Positions 38,127 to 48,123 are shown, counted from the stretch's first letter. The stretch is DNA of 64,000 bases from Actinomyces sp. S6-Spd3 (GCF_000758755.1 NZ_JRMV01000281.1:295981-359980), one strand, 5' to 3'. Notes: generated by a model from the letters alone, not told the origin. Made by a program: numbers and translations.

Positions 38127-40145
38127 TTACTCGGTTTCGATGGCCATGACATGGCCGAGTCGATCCCAGGGAGACAGTCGGACCCAGTTGGTCGTTGACC
38201 AGGAGTAACGCTGTCCGTCGAGTTCATCAACAACCGTGAAGTTAGCTGATGAGGTTCCCAATGAAAGCCCGCTCAAATCAACGTGAACTTCACCCTCAAC
38301 CGTATTTTCCGGATCGAGTGAAAGAACGACGATGACGGTGTCGGGCACTCCAGTAGGAGAAAAACGAGCAGGAACGTGCTTTGAGAAGCACAGAAGTCGG
38401 TCCGATGTCGTGGGATGAATACGTAAGTCGTGGAGCTGACGCAATGCGGGGTGGCGCTCACGCGCACTGTTGAGCAGCGTCAATAGAGCAGGAATTCCTG
38501 TCCCTTGGGCAAGCTTGGGATCACGAGGCCTGAACTCGTACTTTTCGTTGTCATTGGGTTCTTCAGCTCCGGGACGCTGGACGTTTTCAACCCATTCGTA
38601 GCCCGAGTAGATTCCCCATGAGGGAGCCCCAAGGGCGGCAAGCATAGCGCGGATTGCAAAAATTGCAGTCCCGCCCGTCGTCATTTGAGGCGTGAGAATA
38701 TCGTGGGTCGTCGGCCAGAACGTCGGGCGAATGAGGTGAGCTGTTTCTTGGGAGAGCTCGGTGAGATACTCTTCGATTTCTTCCTTGTAGGTTCGCCACG
38801 CGAAGTAGGTGTAGGACTGGTCAAATCCGACAGCACCCAAGGTTCGCATCATCGCAGGACGGGTGAAGGCCTCGGCAAGGAAGATCACGTCCGGGTAGCG
38901 CGTGTGAAGTTCTTCTAAAAGCCGCAGCCAGAAGGGGACTGGTTTCGTGTGCGGGTTATCAACGCGGAAGATCTTGACGCCGTGAGAGATCCACAGTTCA
39001 AGCATGTCGCGGATAGCCGTGTAAATCCCCTCGGGATCTCGATCGAAATTCAGGGGATAAATGTCCTGATACTTCTTTGGGGGATTCTCGGCGTAGGCGA
39101 TGGAGCCGTCGGCACGCTGCGAGAACCAGTCGGGATGCTCACTGACCCACGGGTGATCGGGCGAGCACTGTAATGCGATATCGAGCGCGACTTCGAGGCC
39201 GAGTTCGCGTGACTGCTCGACGAAATAATCGAAATCATCGAAGTTGCCGAGCTCGGGATGGATCGCGTCATGTCCGCCTTCGGCTGAGCCAATTCCGTAC
39301 GGGCTTCCAGGTTCGCCCTTGTGAGCGATCAGAGCATTGTTTTTACCCTTGCGGTTGGTCAATCCAATGGGGTGGATGGGCGTCAAATAGATGACGTTAA
39401 ATCCCATTGAGGCAATCCTTGGCAAGTCCTCGACAGCGGTGCGCAAGGTGCCTGAGACCCAGCGTCCCTTTGAGTCTTGGAAAGCGCCGTGGGAACGCGG
39501 GAAAATTTCGTACCATGCACCGGCAAGAGCGCGGTTGCGGGCAACGAAAAGGGGGTAGGTGCGCGTCGAACCGTAGAGGTCTCTGAGGGGGAACTGCCTA
39601 AATACCGCGCGCACGGGCGCCGAGAGACCAGCTGAAAGACGACGCTGGGGAGTTTGCGAGGCATCGCGCAATCCCTTTGCCGCGTCCAAGAGAGTATCGA
39701 TTGCTGAGCGCGTTGGCTGGGTTTGCGAGGGATTGTTGAGTGCCTCGCCTCGGGTGGCACGTTCCATCAAGAGCGCACCTTCCTCGAGCATCAGCTCGAC
39801 GTCGACACCCGCGCCGATTTTGACCGAGGCGTCATGGCGCCACGTCGCATAAGGGTCAGACCAGGTATCGATCCTGAAACTCCACTGACCGACGGAATCC
39901 GGCATCACCCACGCTTCATAGCGGTCAAGGCCGGGAGCGATGTCGCGCATAAGCGCGCGTGAATGAATCGACCCACCCGGGCGCAGGAGAACTGCCTCGG
40001 CTGCGTAGCAATCGTGCCCTTCTCTAAAGACCGTCGCTCGGATAGGGAAAGCCTCAAAAGCAGTGGCTTTGGCGGGAAGATTTCCGTCCTCGACGACGGG
40101 GAAAACTTCAGTTGCGGGGATGCGGGCCAGAAGTGTCTCGTTCAC
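38127..40145 (-). CDS. glgE: Alpha-1,4-glucan:maltose-1-phosphate maltosyltransferase
   Basis: The 672-residue GH13_3 protein has an N-terminal beta-sandwich (LPAKATAFEAFPIRATVFREGHD) and a catalytic barrel with the nucleophile in FRVDNPHTKP, the acid in FLAEAFTRP and NDNEKYEFRPRD. It extends alpha-glucans from maltose-1-phosphate and is typical of Actinobacteria. GTG 40145 is chosen because family homology begins four residues later and TACGCT lies 7 nt upstream; ATG 40181 would add 12 unfamiliar residues. No treS or maltokinase gene lies beside it. Confidence 0.95.
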   Translation of the reverse strand: MNETLLARIPATEVFPVVEDGNLPAKATAFEAFPIRATVFREGHDCYAAEAVLLRPGGSIHSRALMRDIAPGLDRYEAWVMPDSVGQWSFRIDTWSDPYATWRHDASVKIGAGVDVELMLEEGALLMERATRGEALNNPSQTQPTRSAIDTLLDAAKGLRDASQTPQRRLSAGLSAPVRAVFRQFPLRDLYGSTRTYPLFVARNRALAGAWYEIFPRSHGAFQDSKGRWVSGTLRTAVEDLPRIASMGFNVIYLTPIHPIGLTNRKGKNNALIAHKGEPGSPYGIGSAEGGHDAIHPELGNFDDFDYFVEQSRELGLEVALDIALQCSPDHPWVSEHPDWFSQRADGSIAYAENPPKKYQDIYPLNFDRDPEGIYTAIRDMLELWISHGVKIFRVDNPHTKPVPFWLRLLEELHTRYPDVIFLAEAFTRPAMMRTLGAVGFDQSYTYFAWRTYKEEIEEYLTELSQETAHLIRPTFWPTTHDILTPQMTTGGTAIFAIRAMLAALGAPSWGIYSGYEWVENVQRPGAEEPNDNEKYEFRPRDPKLAQGTGIPALLTLLNSARERHPALRQLHDLRIHPTTSDRLLCFSKHVPARFSPTGVPDTVIVVLSLDPENTVEGEVHVDLSGLSLGTSSANFTVVDELDGQRYSWSTTNWVRLSPWDRLGHVMAIETE

Positions 40146-40212
40146 ATATCTAAGCGTAATCGAAATTGTGAGCGTCGACATACTCTAGCCACTGAGAGGT
40201 TGCTGAGAAGAC

Positions 40213-40252
40213 AAAAATGGTGGTGATCCTTACGCGGATCACCACCATTTTT
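40213..40252. terminator. Terminator between glgE and trpS
   Basis: A 17-bp perfect stem with arms at 40213-40229 and 40236-40252 has a 6-nt loop and terminal AAAAA/TTTTT on both sides. It lies 7 nt after the trpS stop on the minus strand, so it ends trpS transcription and separates it from glgE-glgB. Confidence 0.85.
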
Positions 40253-40259
40253 ATGAACT

Positions 40260-41360
40260 TCAGTAGACCATGTGCATAGCCTGACGAACCTCGTTCAGTG
40301 TCTGTTCTGCCTGCTCGTTCGCCTTCTCATTTCCTTGGCGAAGAATGGAGAGCAGGTAACCCGGATCTGCGGCCAGTTCTTCGCGGCGAGCGCGGATGGG
40401 GGCGAGCATCTCATTGAGTGCCTCGGTAACGGTTGCCTTGAGCATTCCGCCGCCGCCGTCTCCGATCCTCTCGGCGATGGCGGCGGGATCCTCACCCGTT
40501 GCCAGTGACGCCAACATCAGCAGGTTGGATACCTCGGGACGATTCTCGGGATCGTAGGTGATATGACGATCCGAATCCGTCTTCGCACGCTTCAAGATAC
40601 GAGCGGTCTCATCTGCACTCATCGCAAGCTCGATCGTGTTTCCACGCGACTTCGACATCTTTGTGCCGTCAGTCCCCAGGAGGAGGGGAGTCTCAGATAG
40701 GAGCGCATCAGGGCGCGGGAAGACTGCGCGCTTGGGGTCGACGCGCCCGTAACGCTTGTCGAAGCGTTGAGCGATCAAGCGTGTCTGCTCGATGTGGGGG
40801 AGCTGGTCTTGTCCAACAGGAACAAGATTTGCCTTGCAGAACAAAATGTCGCATGCCTGGTGAACCGGGTAGGTCAGCATCAAACCGGTCATCGCGCGTC
40901 CATCGGTTGCCTCAAGCTCAGCCTTCACCGTGGGATTGCGATGCAATTCTGACTCGGTGACCAGCGACAGGAAAGGAAGCATCAGCTGGTTGAGCGCAGG
41001 AATGGATGAGTGGTTAAAGATCGTTGTCTTTTCTGGATCGAGTCCAACTGCCAAGTAGTCGGTAACGAGGCCTAAAACGCGTTCCTCAATGGGGCCAACT
41101 GCGTCCCGGTCGGTGATCACCTGGTAGTCGGCGACCAGAACCCAGGTGTCAATGCCGCGGTCTTGAAGAAGAACGCGATTGCGCAGAGTTCCAAAGTAAT
41201 GCCCCAAGTGGAGACGGCCGGTGGGGCGATCTCCAGTTAATACGCGGAATCGCGAGGGGTCCTGGTCGATGGCCTCTTCGATTTCCTTCGAACGTGCGAT
41301 TGAACGTGCGAGGGATGCATCAGAGGTAGATTGCTCAAGTGTTTCTTCGCTGCTAGTCAC
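40260..41360 (-). CDS. trpS: Tryptophanyl-tRNA synthetase
   Basis: A 366-residue class I synthetase with the HIGH-like GRLHLGHY motif and KMSKS in GTKMSKSRGN. DQLPHIEQTRLIAQRF is also typical of TrpRS. It starts at GTG 41360 without a Shine-Dalgarno; TAGACT is 6 nt upstream. No T-box structure is visible upstream, and only 18 bp separate it from glgX. It lies within the glycogen gene cluster without an obvious functional link. Confidence 0.96.
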   Translation of the reverse strand: MTSSEETLEQSTSDASLARSIARSKEIEEAIDQDPSRFRVLTGDRPTGRLHLGHYFGTLRNRVLLQDRGIDTWVLVADYQVITDRDAVGPIEERVLGLVTDYLAVGLDPEKTTIFNHSSIPALNQLMLPFLSLVTESELHRNPTVKAELEATDGRAMTGLMLTYPVHQACDILFCKANLVPVGQDQLPHIEQTRLIAQRFDKRYGRVDPKRAVFPRPDALLSETPLLLGTDGTKMSKSRGNTIELAMSADETARILKRAKTDSDRHITYDPENRPEVSNLLMLASLATGEDPAAIAERIGDGGGGMLKATVTEALNEMLAPIRARREELAADPGYLLSILRQGNEKANEQAEQTLNEVRQAMHMVY

Positions 41361-41366
41361 TAGGCC

Positions 41367-41372
41367 AGTCTA
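41367..41372 (-). promoter_or_regulatory. Putative leaderless -10 hexamer for trpS
   Basis: TAGACT on the minus strand ends 6 nt before the GTG start. No good -35 is seen. The hexamer lies in the 18-bp gap from glgX, so trpS may have its own promoter. Confidence 0.3.
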
Positions 41373-41378
41373 GCGTGA

Positions 41379-43661
41379 TCACCCCTGAGGCGAAGACTCT
41401 ACAGCAGACAGGTAGATATGCATGCTGAAGGGGTCCAAAGAAATAGTGTCGCCTGGAGCCTTTCGATCAAGGGAAGCCGGCAATCGCGTCGCGTCGAACA
41501 CAGAGCTAATGCCGCCGTCTTCGGGGTTACCCCATGCGGTGTCGAGGACCTGAACCCACGGGCAGCCGCGGCCTTGGGAAAGAACGACATCGCGGTCATC
41601 TGTTGTGCCATTGAATACGACCAAGGCGTCGCGGCCGTTGTAGGGGCTACCGGAGCGAAGCATCTGGAAGACTCGAGACTCTTGAGATCCCCAAATGTCA
41701 TCCCTCATCGGTGAGCCATCGGCGCTATACCAAGAAAGATCAGCGATGACATCGCCATGAGGATCTGTTCCTGAGAAGAAAGCCATAGGGCGAAGCGCCG
41801 GGTGAGCGCGGCGCAAGGCCAAAAGCCAACGCACCGTCTGGAGCTGATCTTTCTGGAGTTCAGAAAGATCCCAATCGATCCATGAGATCGGAGAATCCTG
41901 ACAGTAGGCATTGTTATTGCCAAATTGCGTACGAGAAAATTCGTCTCCTGCAACCAACATTGGAGTTCCCGAAGAGACCAACAAAGTTGCAAGTAGATTT
42001 TTCTGGCTGCGCTGACGGGCAGGGATAATGTCTTCGACAATGCCCGTTACGTCGCGGACATCGGGATCAACACCGATGATGGGGGAGGCAATTGCCCCCT
42101 CCAAACCGTGATTCCACGAGTTGTTGTTATCAGAACCATCACGGTTTTCTTCGAGGTTTGCCAGATTGTGCTTGTGATCGAAAGCCGTCAGATCTGCCAA
42201 GGTAAAACCATCGTGGGCGGTTACGAAATTGACCGAAGCGCTGGGACCTCGCAAATATCCCACGCCGTGACCGAAGACATCTTGAGAACCTGACAAGCGA
42301 GTCGCGAACTCGTTCGAACCGCCGGCGCCACGCCCGCCGGCCAAGGCGCGCATATCGGAGAGCCAGAAAGTGCGCACCGTATCGCGGAAACGGTCATTCC
42401 ATTCACAGAATGGATCAGGGAAATTGCCTGTCTGCCAGCCGCCGAGGCCGACGTCCCAGGGTTCGGCAATGAGTTTGACCTCACGAAGAATCGGATCCGC
42501 GCCCATCCCGATCAGAACGGGGTGCATCGGAGTGAAACCATTAGCAAAGCGCCCCAAGGTAGCGGCAAGGTCGAAGCGGAACCCATCGATCCCCATATTC
42601 GATACCCAATAGCGCAAAGAGTCCAAGATGAGCGAAATAACCTGGGGATTATCCGTATTGACGGTGTTTCCAGTCCCTGTCGTATCGATGATGTGCGAGG
42701 GGTATCCCTCGGTCCGGCGGTAGTACAGGGGCGAATCAAGTCCGCGGAAAGACAAGGACGGACCGGCATCACCGTTTTCACAGGTGTGGTTGTAGACGAC
42801 ATCCAGGATGACTTCGATACCTGCTTCATGCAGGATCGAAACCATTCCACGAAATTCATCAATGACTGCCTGAGGTCCGCGTGCACGGGCAGAAGCGCTG
42901 GCATAGGAAGGTTCGGGGCTAAAGAATGACAGAGTCGAGTATCCCCAGTAGTTCGTGAGTCCACGTTCAACGAGGAAAGGCTCATCAGACTTTGCGTGGA
43001 CTGGGAGTAGCTCGACGGAAGTGACGCCAAGTTCCTTGAGATAGCGCACTGAGGCAGGGTGGGCGAGTCCTGCGTAGGTGCCGCGAAGGTTGGGGGGAAC
43101 CTCCGGCATATTCTGCGTAAAACCTTTGACGTGAAGCTCATAAATGACTGTCTCGTCCAAAGGAACCTTAGGCTGGGGTGCGAGCTTGAACGAGGTGTCG
43201 ATAACCACGCTATGCGCGTTGTAAGGTGCGGAATCTGACTGCGAAGGCTCAAGCGGATAGGAAACCGGGTAGAGATCTTCATCAACGCTGTGTGCGTAAA
43301 CTTCCGGGCAAATATCGACGCTGCCTGCGAGCCCGCGGCCATAGGGGTCAATGAGTAGCTTGTTGTAGTTGAAGAACAAGCCTGCGTCGGGATCCCAAGG
43401 TCCTTGAGCGCGGAAGCCGTAGTGGGTACCAACTCCAAGACCTTCGATGTAACCGTGCCAGATTCCGTGATCAGGCCCAAGAAGGTGGTAGCGCTCTTCG
43501 CTACCGCTTTGCGGGTCGATGACGCAGAAATCTACTTGAGTCGCGCGCGTGGAGACAACAGCGACGTTAAGGCCCGATCCTGCCACTGAAACGCCCAACT
43601 GACGAAAGTGAGGATTTGGCCGATTAACGGCACGGAACGCGTGTGTTTGCTGTTGTGACAT
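41379..43661 (-). CDS. glgX: Glycogen debranching enzyme GlgX
   Basis: A 760-residue GH13_11 protein with a CBM48-like N-terminal domain and a barrel carrying the nucleophile in GFRFDLAATLG, the acid in LIAEPWDVG and VTAHDGFTLADL. It hydrolyses alpha-1,6 branches of phosphorylase-limit glycogen. ATG 43661 is preferred because GAGGCGG lies a few nt upstream; in-frame ATGs at 43682 and 43697 have no such site. Confidence 0.95.
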   Translation of the reverse strand: MSQQQTHAFRAVNRPNPHFRQLGVSVAGSGLNVAVVSTRATQVDFCVIDPQSGSEERYHLLGPDHGIWHGYIEGLGVGTHYGFRAQGPWDPDAGLFFNYNKLLIDPYGRGLAGSVDICPEVYAHSVDEDLYPVSYPLEPSQSDSAPYNAHSVVIDTSFKLAPQPKVPLDETVIYELHVKGFTQNMPEVPPNLRGTYAGLAHPASVRYLKELGVTSVELLPVHAKSDEPFLVERGLTNYWGYSTLSFFSPEPSYASASARARGPQAVIDEFRGMVSILHEAGIEVILDVVYNHTCENGDAGPSLSFRGLDSPLYYRRTEGYPSHIIDTTGTGNTVNTDNPQVISLILDSLRYWVSNMGIDGFRFDLAATLGRFANGFTPMHPVLIGMGADPILREVKLIAEPWDVGLGGWQTGNFPDPFCEWNDRFRDTVRTFWLSDMRALAGGRGAGGSNEFATRLSGSQDVFGHGVGYLRGPSASVNFVTAHDGFTLADLTAFDHKHNLANLEENRDGSDNNNSWNHGLEGAIASPIIGVDPDVRDVTGIVEDIIPARQRSQKNLLATLLVSSGTPMLVAGDEFSRTQFGNNNAYCQDSPISWIDWDLSELQKDQLQTVRWLLALRRAHPALRPMAFFSGTDPHGDVIADLSWYSADGSPMRDDIWGSQESRVFQMLRSGSPYNGRDALVVFNGTTDDRDVVLSQGRGCPWVQVLDTAWGNPEDGGISSVFDATRLPASLDRKAPGDTISLDPFSMHIYLSAVESSPQG

Positions 43662-43763
43662 TACCGCCTCTACATCTGTCATAACAGCTATAAGCATAGT
43701 CGCTCCTGTTCCTCAGCACACTCGGAGCTGCGCGCATGAGGCCTGATATGGCACTCTGGATAC

Positions 43764-44573
43764 ATGAGGATTGCAGTGCTGGCTAAGCAAGTTCCCGATA
43801 CCAGCTCGGGGCGTCGTTTTGAAGGCTCGCGTCTTGTCCGCGGTGAAGACGATGTACTGAATGAATTTGATGAGAATGCAGTCGAGGCGGCGGCCGAGCT
43901 TGTTGCTGCTCACGGCGGTGAAGTGCTCGCTGTGAGCATGGGGCCGGAAGATGCCAGTGACGCACTGGTTCGTTGTCTTGCTCTCGGCGCCGATAGCGCG
44001 TACCTCCTTTCAGACCCCTTGCTTGAAAACGCTGATGTCACAGTGACAGCGCGCGCACTCGCGGCTTTGATCTCGCTCTTGGCCGAAGAAGAAGCGATCG
44101 ACCTTGTTTTGTGCGGCATGGCGGCATCCGATGCAATGACCTCGATGCTCCCGGCAGCACTCGCCGCTGTCATGAATGTTCCTTTGGTATCTCAGGTTCG
44201 TGAATTGACAGTTGATCCCGATAGCGGTCACGTCCAAGCACTGCGCAGCGTGGATGGTGTTGATGAAACTTTGCGCGCGCCCCTTCCGGCAGTCATCTCT
44301 GTGACGGATCAACTCAATGAGCCGCGATTCCCCGGCTTTAAGGATTTGAAGGCAGCACGCATGAAGCCTCTCGTTCAGGCCGAACTCGATGACGTCGCTG
44401 GCTACGATCCCACTGGATGCCTCAGTGAATTAGTCTCCGGAGCTCGCTCCGAGATGCCTTTGGGCGTTGTCTCGATGACAGAACATAATCGCGGCGGCTC
44501 TGGTGAGGTCTTCACCGATACCGGGGACGGCGGGACGCGCCTGGCTGAGTTCATTGAGGAGAAGATGAAATGA
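43764..44573 (+). CDS. etfB: Electron transfer flavoprotein subunit beta
   Basis: The 269 residues begin with MRIAVLAKQVPDT and include NEFDENAVEAA and the AMP/FAD-contacting loop LCGMAASDAMTSMLP, as in FixA/EtfB. With EtfA it carries electrons from flavin dehydrogenases. The ATG has no clear Shine-Dalgarno. The 102-bp gap to the divergent glgX should hold the promoter. It overlaps etfA by 4 bp. No dehydrogenase or ETF-quinone oxidoreductase gene is close. Confidence 0.92.
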   Translation: MRIAVLAKQVPDTSSGRRFEGSRLVRGEDDVLNEFDENAVEAAAELVAAHGGEVLAVSMGPEDASDALVRCLALGADSAYLLSDPLLENADVTVTARALAALISLLAEEEAIDLVLCGMAASDAMTSMLPAALAAVMNVPLVSQVRELTVDPDSGHVQALRSVDGVDETLRAPLPAVISVTDQLNEPRFPGFKDLKAARMKPLVQAELDDVAGYDPTGCLSELVSGARSEMPLGVVSMTEHNRGGSGEVFTDTGDGGTRLAEFIEEKMK

Positions 44574-45562
44574 GCACTTGTCTTAAGGACGCGATTGTCG
44601 TCATCGATTGTTCGGATACCGCTTCGCTGGGTTCGCGTTACCGCGACATGATTGCCCAGGCGCATGAGTGCGCCGAAGCTGTCCACGCGATTGTCGTCTC
44701 TCAGGAAGAGCGCGAGTCTTTGCGCGAAGAACTTGGACGCCTCGGTGTTTCTTCTTGCGTTTTCCTCCAGGTAAATGAATCGGTGCTGACTGCCTCGGCA
44801 CTTTCCCCTGCACTTGCGTCGGCTTACTCGCGTTTCGGCAACCCGCAGGCCCCGCTTCTTTTTGCTTCGCGTTTCCTTGACCGTGAGTGCGCAGCGTCGC
44901 TTGCGATCACTTTGGGAGGCTGCGCGATTGCCGAGGCCCTGGCTCTTCGCGTAGAAGACGGACACTTGTGTGCGACTACGGATGCTTTGGGGGGAACGTG
45001 GCGCGCAGAGATTGCGACGCACAGTGCCCCAGCGTGCGTGTGCGTGCGTTCTCGTGGATTGGAAGTAGCGGCTGAGGAAAACGAATGCGTTGAACTCGCT
45101 AGTGAAGTCGTAGAGCCCGATCCTACGCGTACGCTCGTCGTCGAGCGGGTTGAAGCTAGCTCTGATGGGCGTCCCAGTGTCACTGATGCGCAGGTCGTTG
45201 TCGTTGGCGGTCGTGGTGCCGGAAATGATTGGTCTCTTGTTGAAGATCTCGCCGACGTCTTGGGCGCTGGAATTGGCGCGACCCGCGATGCTGTTGACGA
45301 AGGCTGGGCTCGCCGCAGTGCGCAAATTGGACAAACCGGTCTCACGATTGCTCCCAAGCTCTACATCTCGCTCGGCGTCTCGGGCGCGATTCATCACACA
45401 GTGGGGATTATGTCCTCGCAAACGATCGTTGCAATCTGTGATGACCCCGATGCGCCAATCTTCGAACTCGCGGACTTTGGCGTAGTGGGCGATATGTACG
45501 AAATCGTTCCCCAGGCTCTGGAACACTTGCGCGCATGGCAGGCATCTAGAGCCGACAACTAG
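44570..45562 (+). CDS. etfA: Electron transfer flavoprotein subunit alpha
   Basis: A 330-residue protein. The C-terminal FAD domain is clear: VVVGGRGAGND, then IGQTG, APKLYISLGVSGAIHHTVGI and ICDDPDAPIFELADFGVVGD. The N-terminal half is less conserved. The ATG overlaps the etfB stop (ATGA). Eleven bp separate it from the desulfurase gene, suggesting one operon etfB-etfA-desulfurase-mnmA. Confidence 0.93.
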   Translation: MSTCLKDAIVVIDCSDTASLGSRYRDMIAQAHECAEAVHAIVVSQEERESLREELGRLGVSSCVFLQVNESVLTASALSPALASAYSRFGNPQAPLLFASRFLDRECAASLAITLGGCAIAEALALRVEDGHLCATTDALGGTWRAEIATHSAPACVCVRSRGLEVAAEENECVELASEVVEPDPTRTLVVERVEASSDGRPSVTDAQVVVVGGRGAGNDWSLVEDLADVLGAGIGATRDAVDEGWARRSAQIGQTGLTIAPKLYISLGVSGAIHHTVGIMSSQTIVAICDDPDAPIFELADFGVVGDMYEIVPQALEHLRAWQASRADN

Positions 45563-45574
45563 TGAAAGACACAC

Positions 45575-46768
45575 GTGTCGCATTACCTTGATCACGCGGG
45601 ATCAACGCCTCTGGCCCCCGGTGTTTGTGAAGCATGGATGCATGCCCAGGAAGCACTGAGTGAACGCCCTGGGAATCCGGCTGCGCTACATGCCGGTGGA
45701 CGCGCTGCACGCAGGATGCTTGAAGATGCGCGAGAACGTGCGAGTGCTGCCCTTGGTGCCGAGCGTGCGGAGCTGGTCTTCACATCGGGCGCAACAGAAT
45801 CTGATGCTCTTGCACTTCTTGGGGCTTCTCGGGGAATGCGAAACAAAGATGCGACGCGCAGCGATGTGTGGATGTCGCGCCTTGAACACGACGCAGTCAG
45901 CGAACAATCTGAAGCGCTGGGGCGTGAGGGCTTTAACATTCGCAAGTTTGATGTCGATTCACGGGGTGTTACGACATTTGAGAATCTGCGTGAAAACCCG
46001 GAGATGCTTCAACGTGCCGCGCTCATGTCCCTGACGTGGGTGTGTTCTGAAGTGGGAACTATTCAACCGATCGGGGAACTATCTGAACTCGTCAGGTCAC
46101 ACTCCCTAGACGTGCAATCTCCTCTTCTTCACTCCGATGCAGCGCAAGCAATTGGATACTGCGATGTCAATTTCAGCGAGAGTGGCCTCGACCTGCTGAC
46201 AGTGGGAGGCCACAAAGTTGGGGCCCCCGTCGGCACTGGTGCATTACTTGTTCGCCGGGGAGTGAAGGTCGTAACCGACCGCCCAGGTGGAGGACACGAA
46301 AGGGGGATCCGCTCGGGTACCCCAGATGTTGCTGGCGCATGTGCACTGGCAACTGCACTGGAGTACGCAGCTGCACACCGCCTCGAACGGGTTCAGAGGG
46401 CGCAAGACCTTCGTCGCCGTCTCCTTGCTGGTCTTCCCAGCGATGTGCGCATGACGGTGGACCCCCACGCGGCCTCGGCGGCGATTATCCACTTGATGAT
46501 CCCGACTCACCATCCCGAAGCGGTCCTTTTAGCAATGGATATGGCGGACATTGACGTCTCGGCTGGATCCGCGTGCCATGCTGGTGTTTCGCGGCCTTCA
46601 AGAATCGTCATGGAACTGGGATACGACGAAAACCAGGCTCTGGGGGTGTTGCGAGTATCGACGGGAATTGAAACTCAGGCAGAAGATATCGATGCTTTCT
46701 TGGCAGCACTTCCCGCAGCCATTCGAGCCGGGCAAGCCTTGGATGAACGAGAGGGAACGGGCGCATGA
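45575..46768 (+). CDS. Cysteine desulfurase (NifS/IscS-like)
   Basis: A 397-residue pyridoxal phosphate enzyme. Lys214 in GGHKVGAPVG binds the cofactor and Cys334 in GSACHAGVSRPS is the persulfide cysteine. It releases sulfur from cysteine, probably to feed MnmA, whose gene overlaps it by 4 bp. The start is GTG 45575 with a weak GAAAG upstream. Confidence 0.94.
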   Translation: MSHYLDHAGSTPLAPGVCEAWMHAQEALSERPGNPAALHAGGRAARRMLEDARERASAALGAERAELVFTSGATESDALALLGASRGMRNKDATRSDVWMSRLEHDAVSEQSEALGREGFNIRKFDVDSRGVTTFENLRENPEMLQRAALMSLTWVCSEVGTIQPIGELSELVRSHSLDVQSPLLHSDAAQAIGYCDVNFSESGLDLLTVGGHKVGAPVGTGALLVRRGVKVVTDRPGGGHERGIRSGTPDVAGACALATALEYAAAHRLERVQRAQDLRRRLLAGLPSDVRMTVDPHAASAAIIHLMIPTHHPEAVLLAMDMADIDVSAGSACHAGVSRPSRIVMELGYDENQALGVLRVSTGIETQAEDIDAFLAALPAAIRAGQALDEREGTGA

Positions 46769-47943
46769 GGGTCTTAGCAGCTCTTTCAGGCGGAGTTGAC
46801 TCTGCAGTCGCAGCCGCGAAAGCCGTAGAAGCAGGTCACGAGGTAGTCGGTGTCCACATGGCTCTTTCCTCCCAGCCTCAAGAATGTCGCCTTGGCTCAC
46901 GCGGCTGCTGCTCCGTTGAAGACGCGGCAGATGCTGCGCGCGCAGCTGAGATTATGGGGATTCCCTTCTACGTGTGGGATCTTGCAGAAGAGTTTGAGCA
47001 GACAGTGATCACCGACTTCGTTGAGCAGTACGCGGCCGGGCACACCCCGAATCCCTGCGTGCGATGCAATGAGTTTGTGAAATTCAGAGAGCTCGCGCAG
47101 CGCGCGCGGGCGCTTGGCTTTGACGCAGTCTGTACGGGACACTACGCGCGGATTGTTGAAGGGCCGAATGGGCCGCAGCTGCACCGAGGCAAAGACGAAG
47201 CGAAGGACCAATCCTACGTCTTGGCAATTATGGGACCGCAGGAACTACCACGCGTGATCTTCCCGTTGGGCGAGGCGCCTTCGAAAGCCTGGGTGCGTTC
47301 AGAAGCTGAAAGAATGGGGCTGGGGGTTTCCAACAAGCCCGATTCTTACGATATCTGTTTCATCCCCGATGGAGATACCCAAGGCTTCCTCAAGTCTCAT
47401 CTGGGCTCAAAGCCCGGAGAAATCGTCGATACCGATGGGCAAGTTGTTGGCCGCCACGAAGGGTACTGGAATTTCACGGTCGGTCAGCGTCGTGGTTTGA
47501 ACTTAGGGAATCCGGCTGCAGACGGTCGACCTCGGTATGTGGTGGAAACACGCCCCGAGACCAATCAAGTGATTGTTGGCGCTTCAGAACTCTTGTCGGT
47601 GGACCGTATCACTTGCTCGGATATCGTCTGGCTAGCAAACGACGATCAGGGAGACGTTGACGAGGCCGCGACGAGTGCCTTTGGCGCATCGATCGGGGAG
47701 CGGAGCCTGGGCGAGGTTGACGAGCGTGTGCTCACCGCGCAGATCCGTGCCCACGGCACGCCCAGCGTTGTTACCTCTGTCCAGCGCTTCGGGGAAGAGG
47801 AAGAAAAGCTTGAGCTCTCCCTGGCGCTGCCAATTCGTGGTGTGGCAGCTGGGCAATCCATGGTTCTGTATCGGGGAACTCGCGTGATTGCCGAGGCGAC
47901 AATTGAACGTGCAAACCGTGGTGAGGGAAGCGTGGCCTCCTAG
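46765..47943 (+). CDS. mnmA: tRNA-specific 2-thiouridylase MnmA
   Basis: The 392 residues show the PP-loop SGGVDS at 8-13 and the two catalytic cysteines C101 (VRCNEFVKF) and C198 (YDICFIPDGD), plus the GYWNFTVGQRRGL segment. It thiolates U34 of Lys, Glu and Gln tRNAs using sulfur passed from a desulfurase. The ATG overlaps the desulfurase stop, a strong hint that the two act together. Confidence 0.96.
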   Translation: MRVLAALSGGVDSAVAAAKAVEAGHEVVGVHMALSSQPQECRLGSRGCCSVEDAADAARAAEIMGIPFYVWDLAEEFEQTVITDFVEQYAAGHTPNPCVRCNEFVKFRELAQRARALGFDAVCTGHYARIVEGPNGPQLHRGKDEAKDQSYVLAIMGPQELPRVIFPLGEAPSKAWVRSEAERMGLGVSNKPDSYDICFIPDGDTQGFLKSHLGSKPGEIVDTDGQVVGRHEGYWNFTVGQRRGLNLGNPAADGRPRYVVETRPETNQVIVGASELLSVDRITCSDIVWLANDDQGDVDEAATSAFGASIGERSLGEVDERVLTAQIRAHGTPSVVTSVQRFGEEEEKLELSLALPIRGVAAGQSMVLYRGTRVIAEATIERANRGEGSVAS

Positions 47944-47965
47944 GGGAGGCGCGGGAATTTATCAG

Positions 47966-48046
<81 letters not shown>

Positions 48047-48123
48047 AACGCTCCGAGTTTACCTTATCGATGGTGCGATGCACTCCTCGAAGCACTACGC
48101 GAGCATGGGGCCTCTCTCACGAC

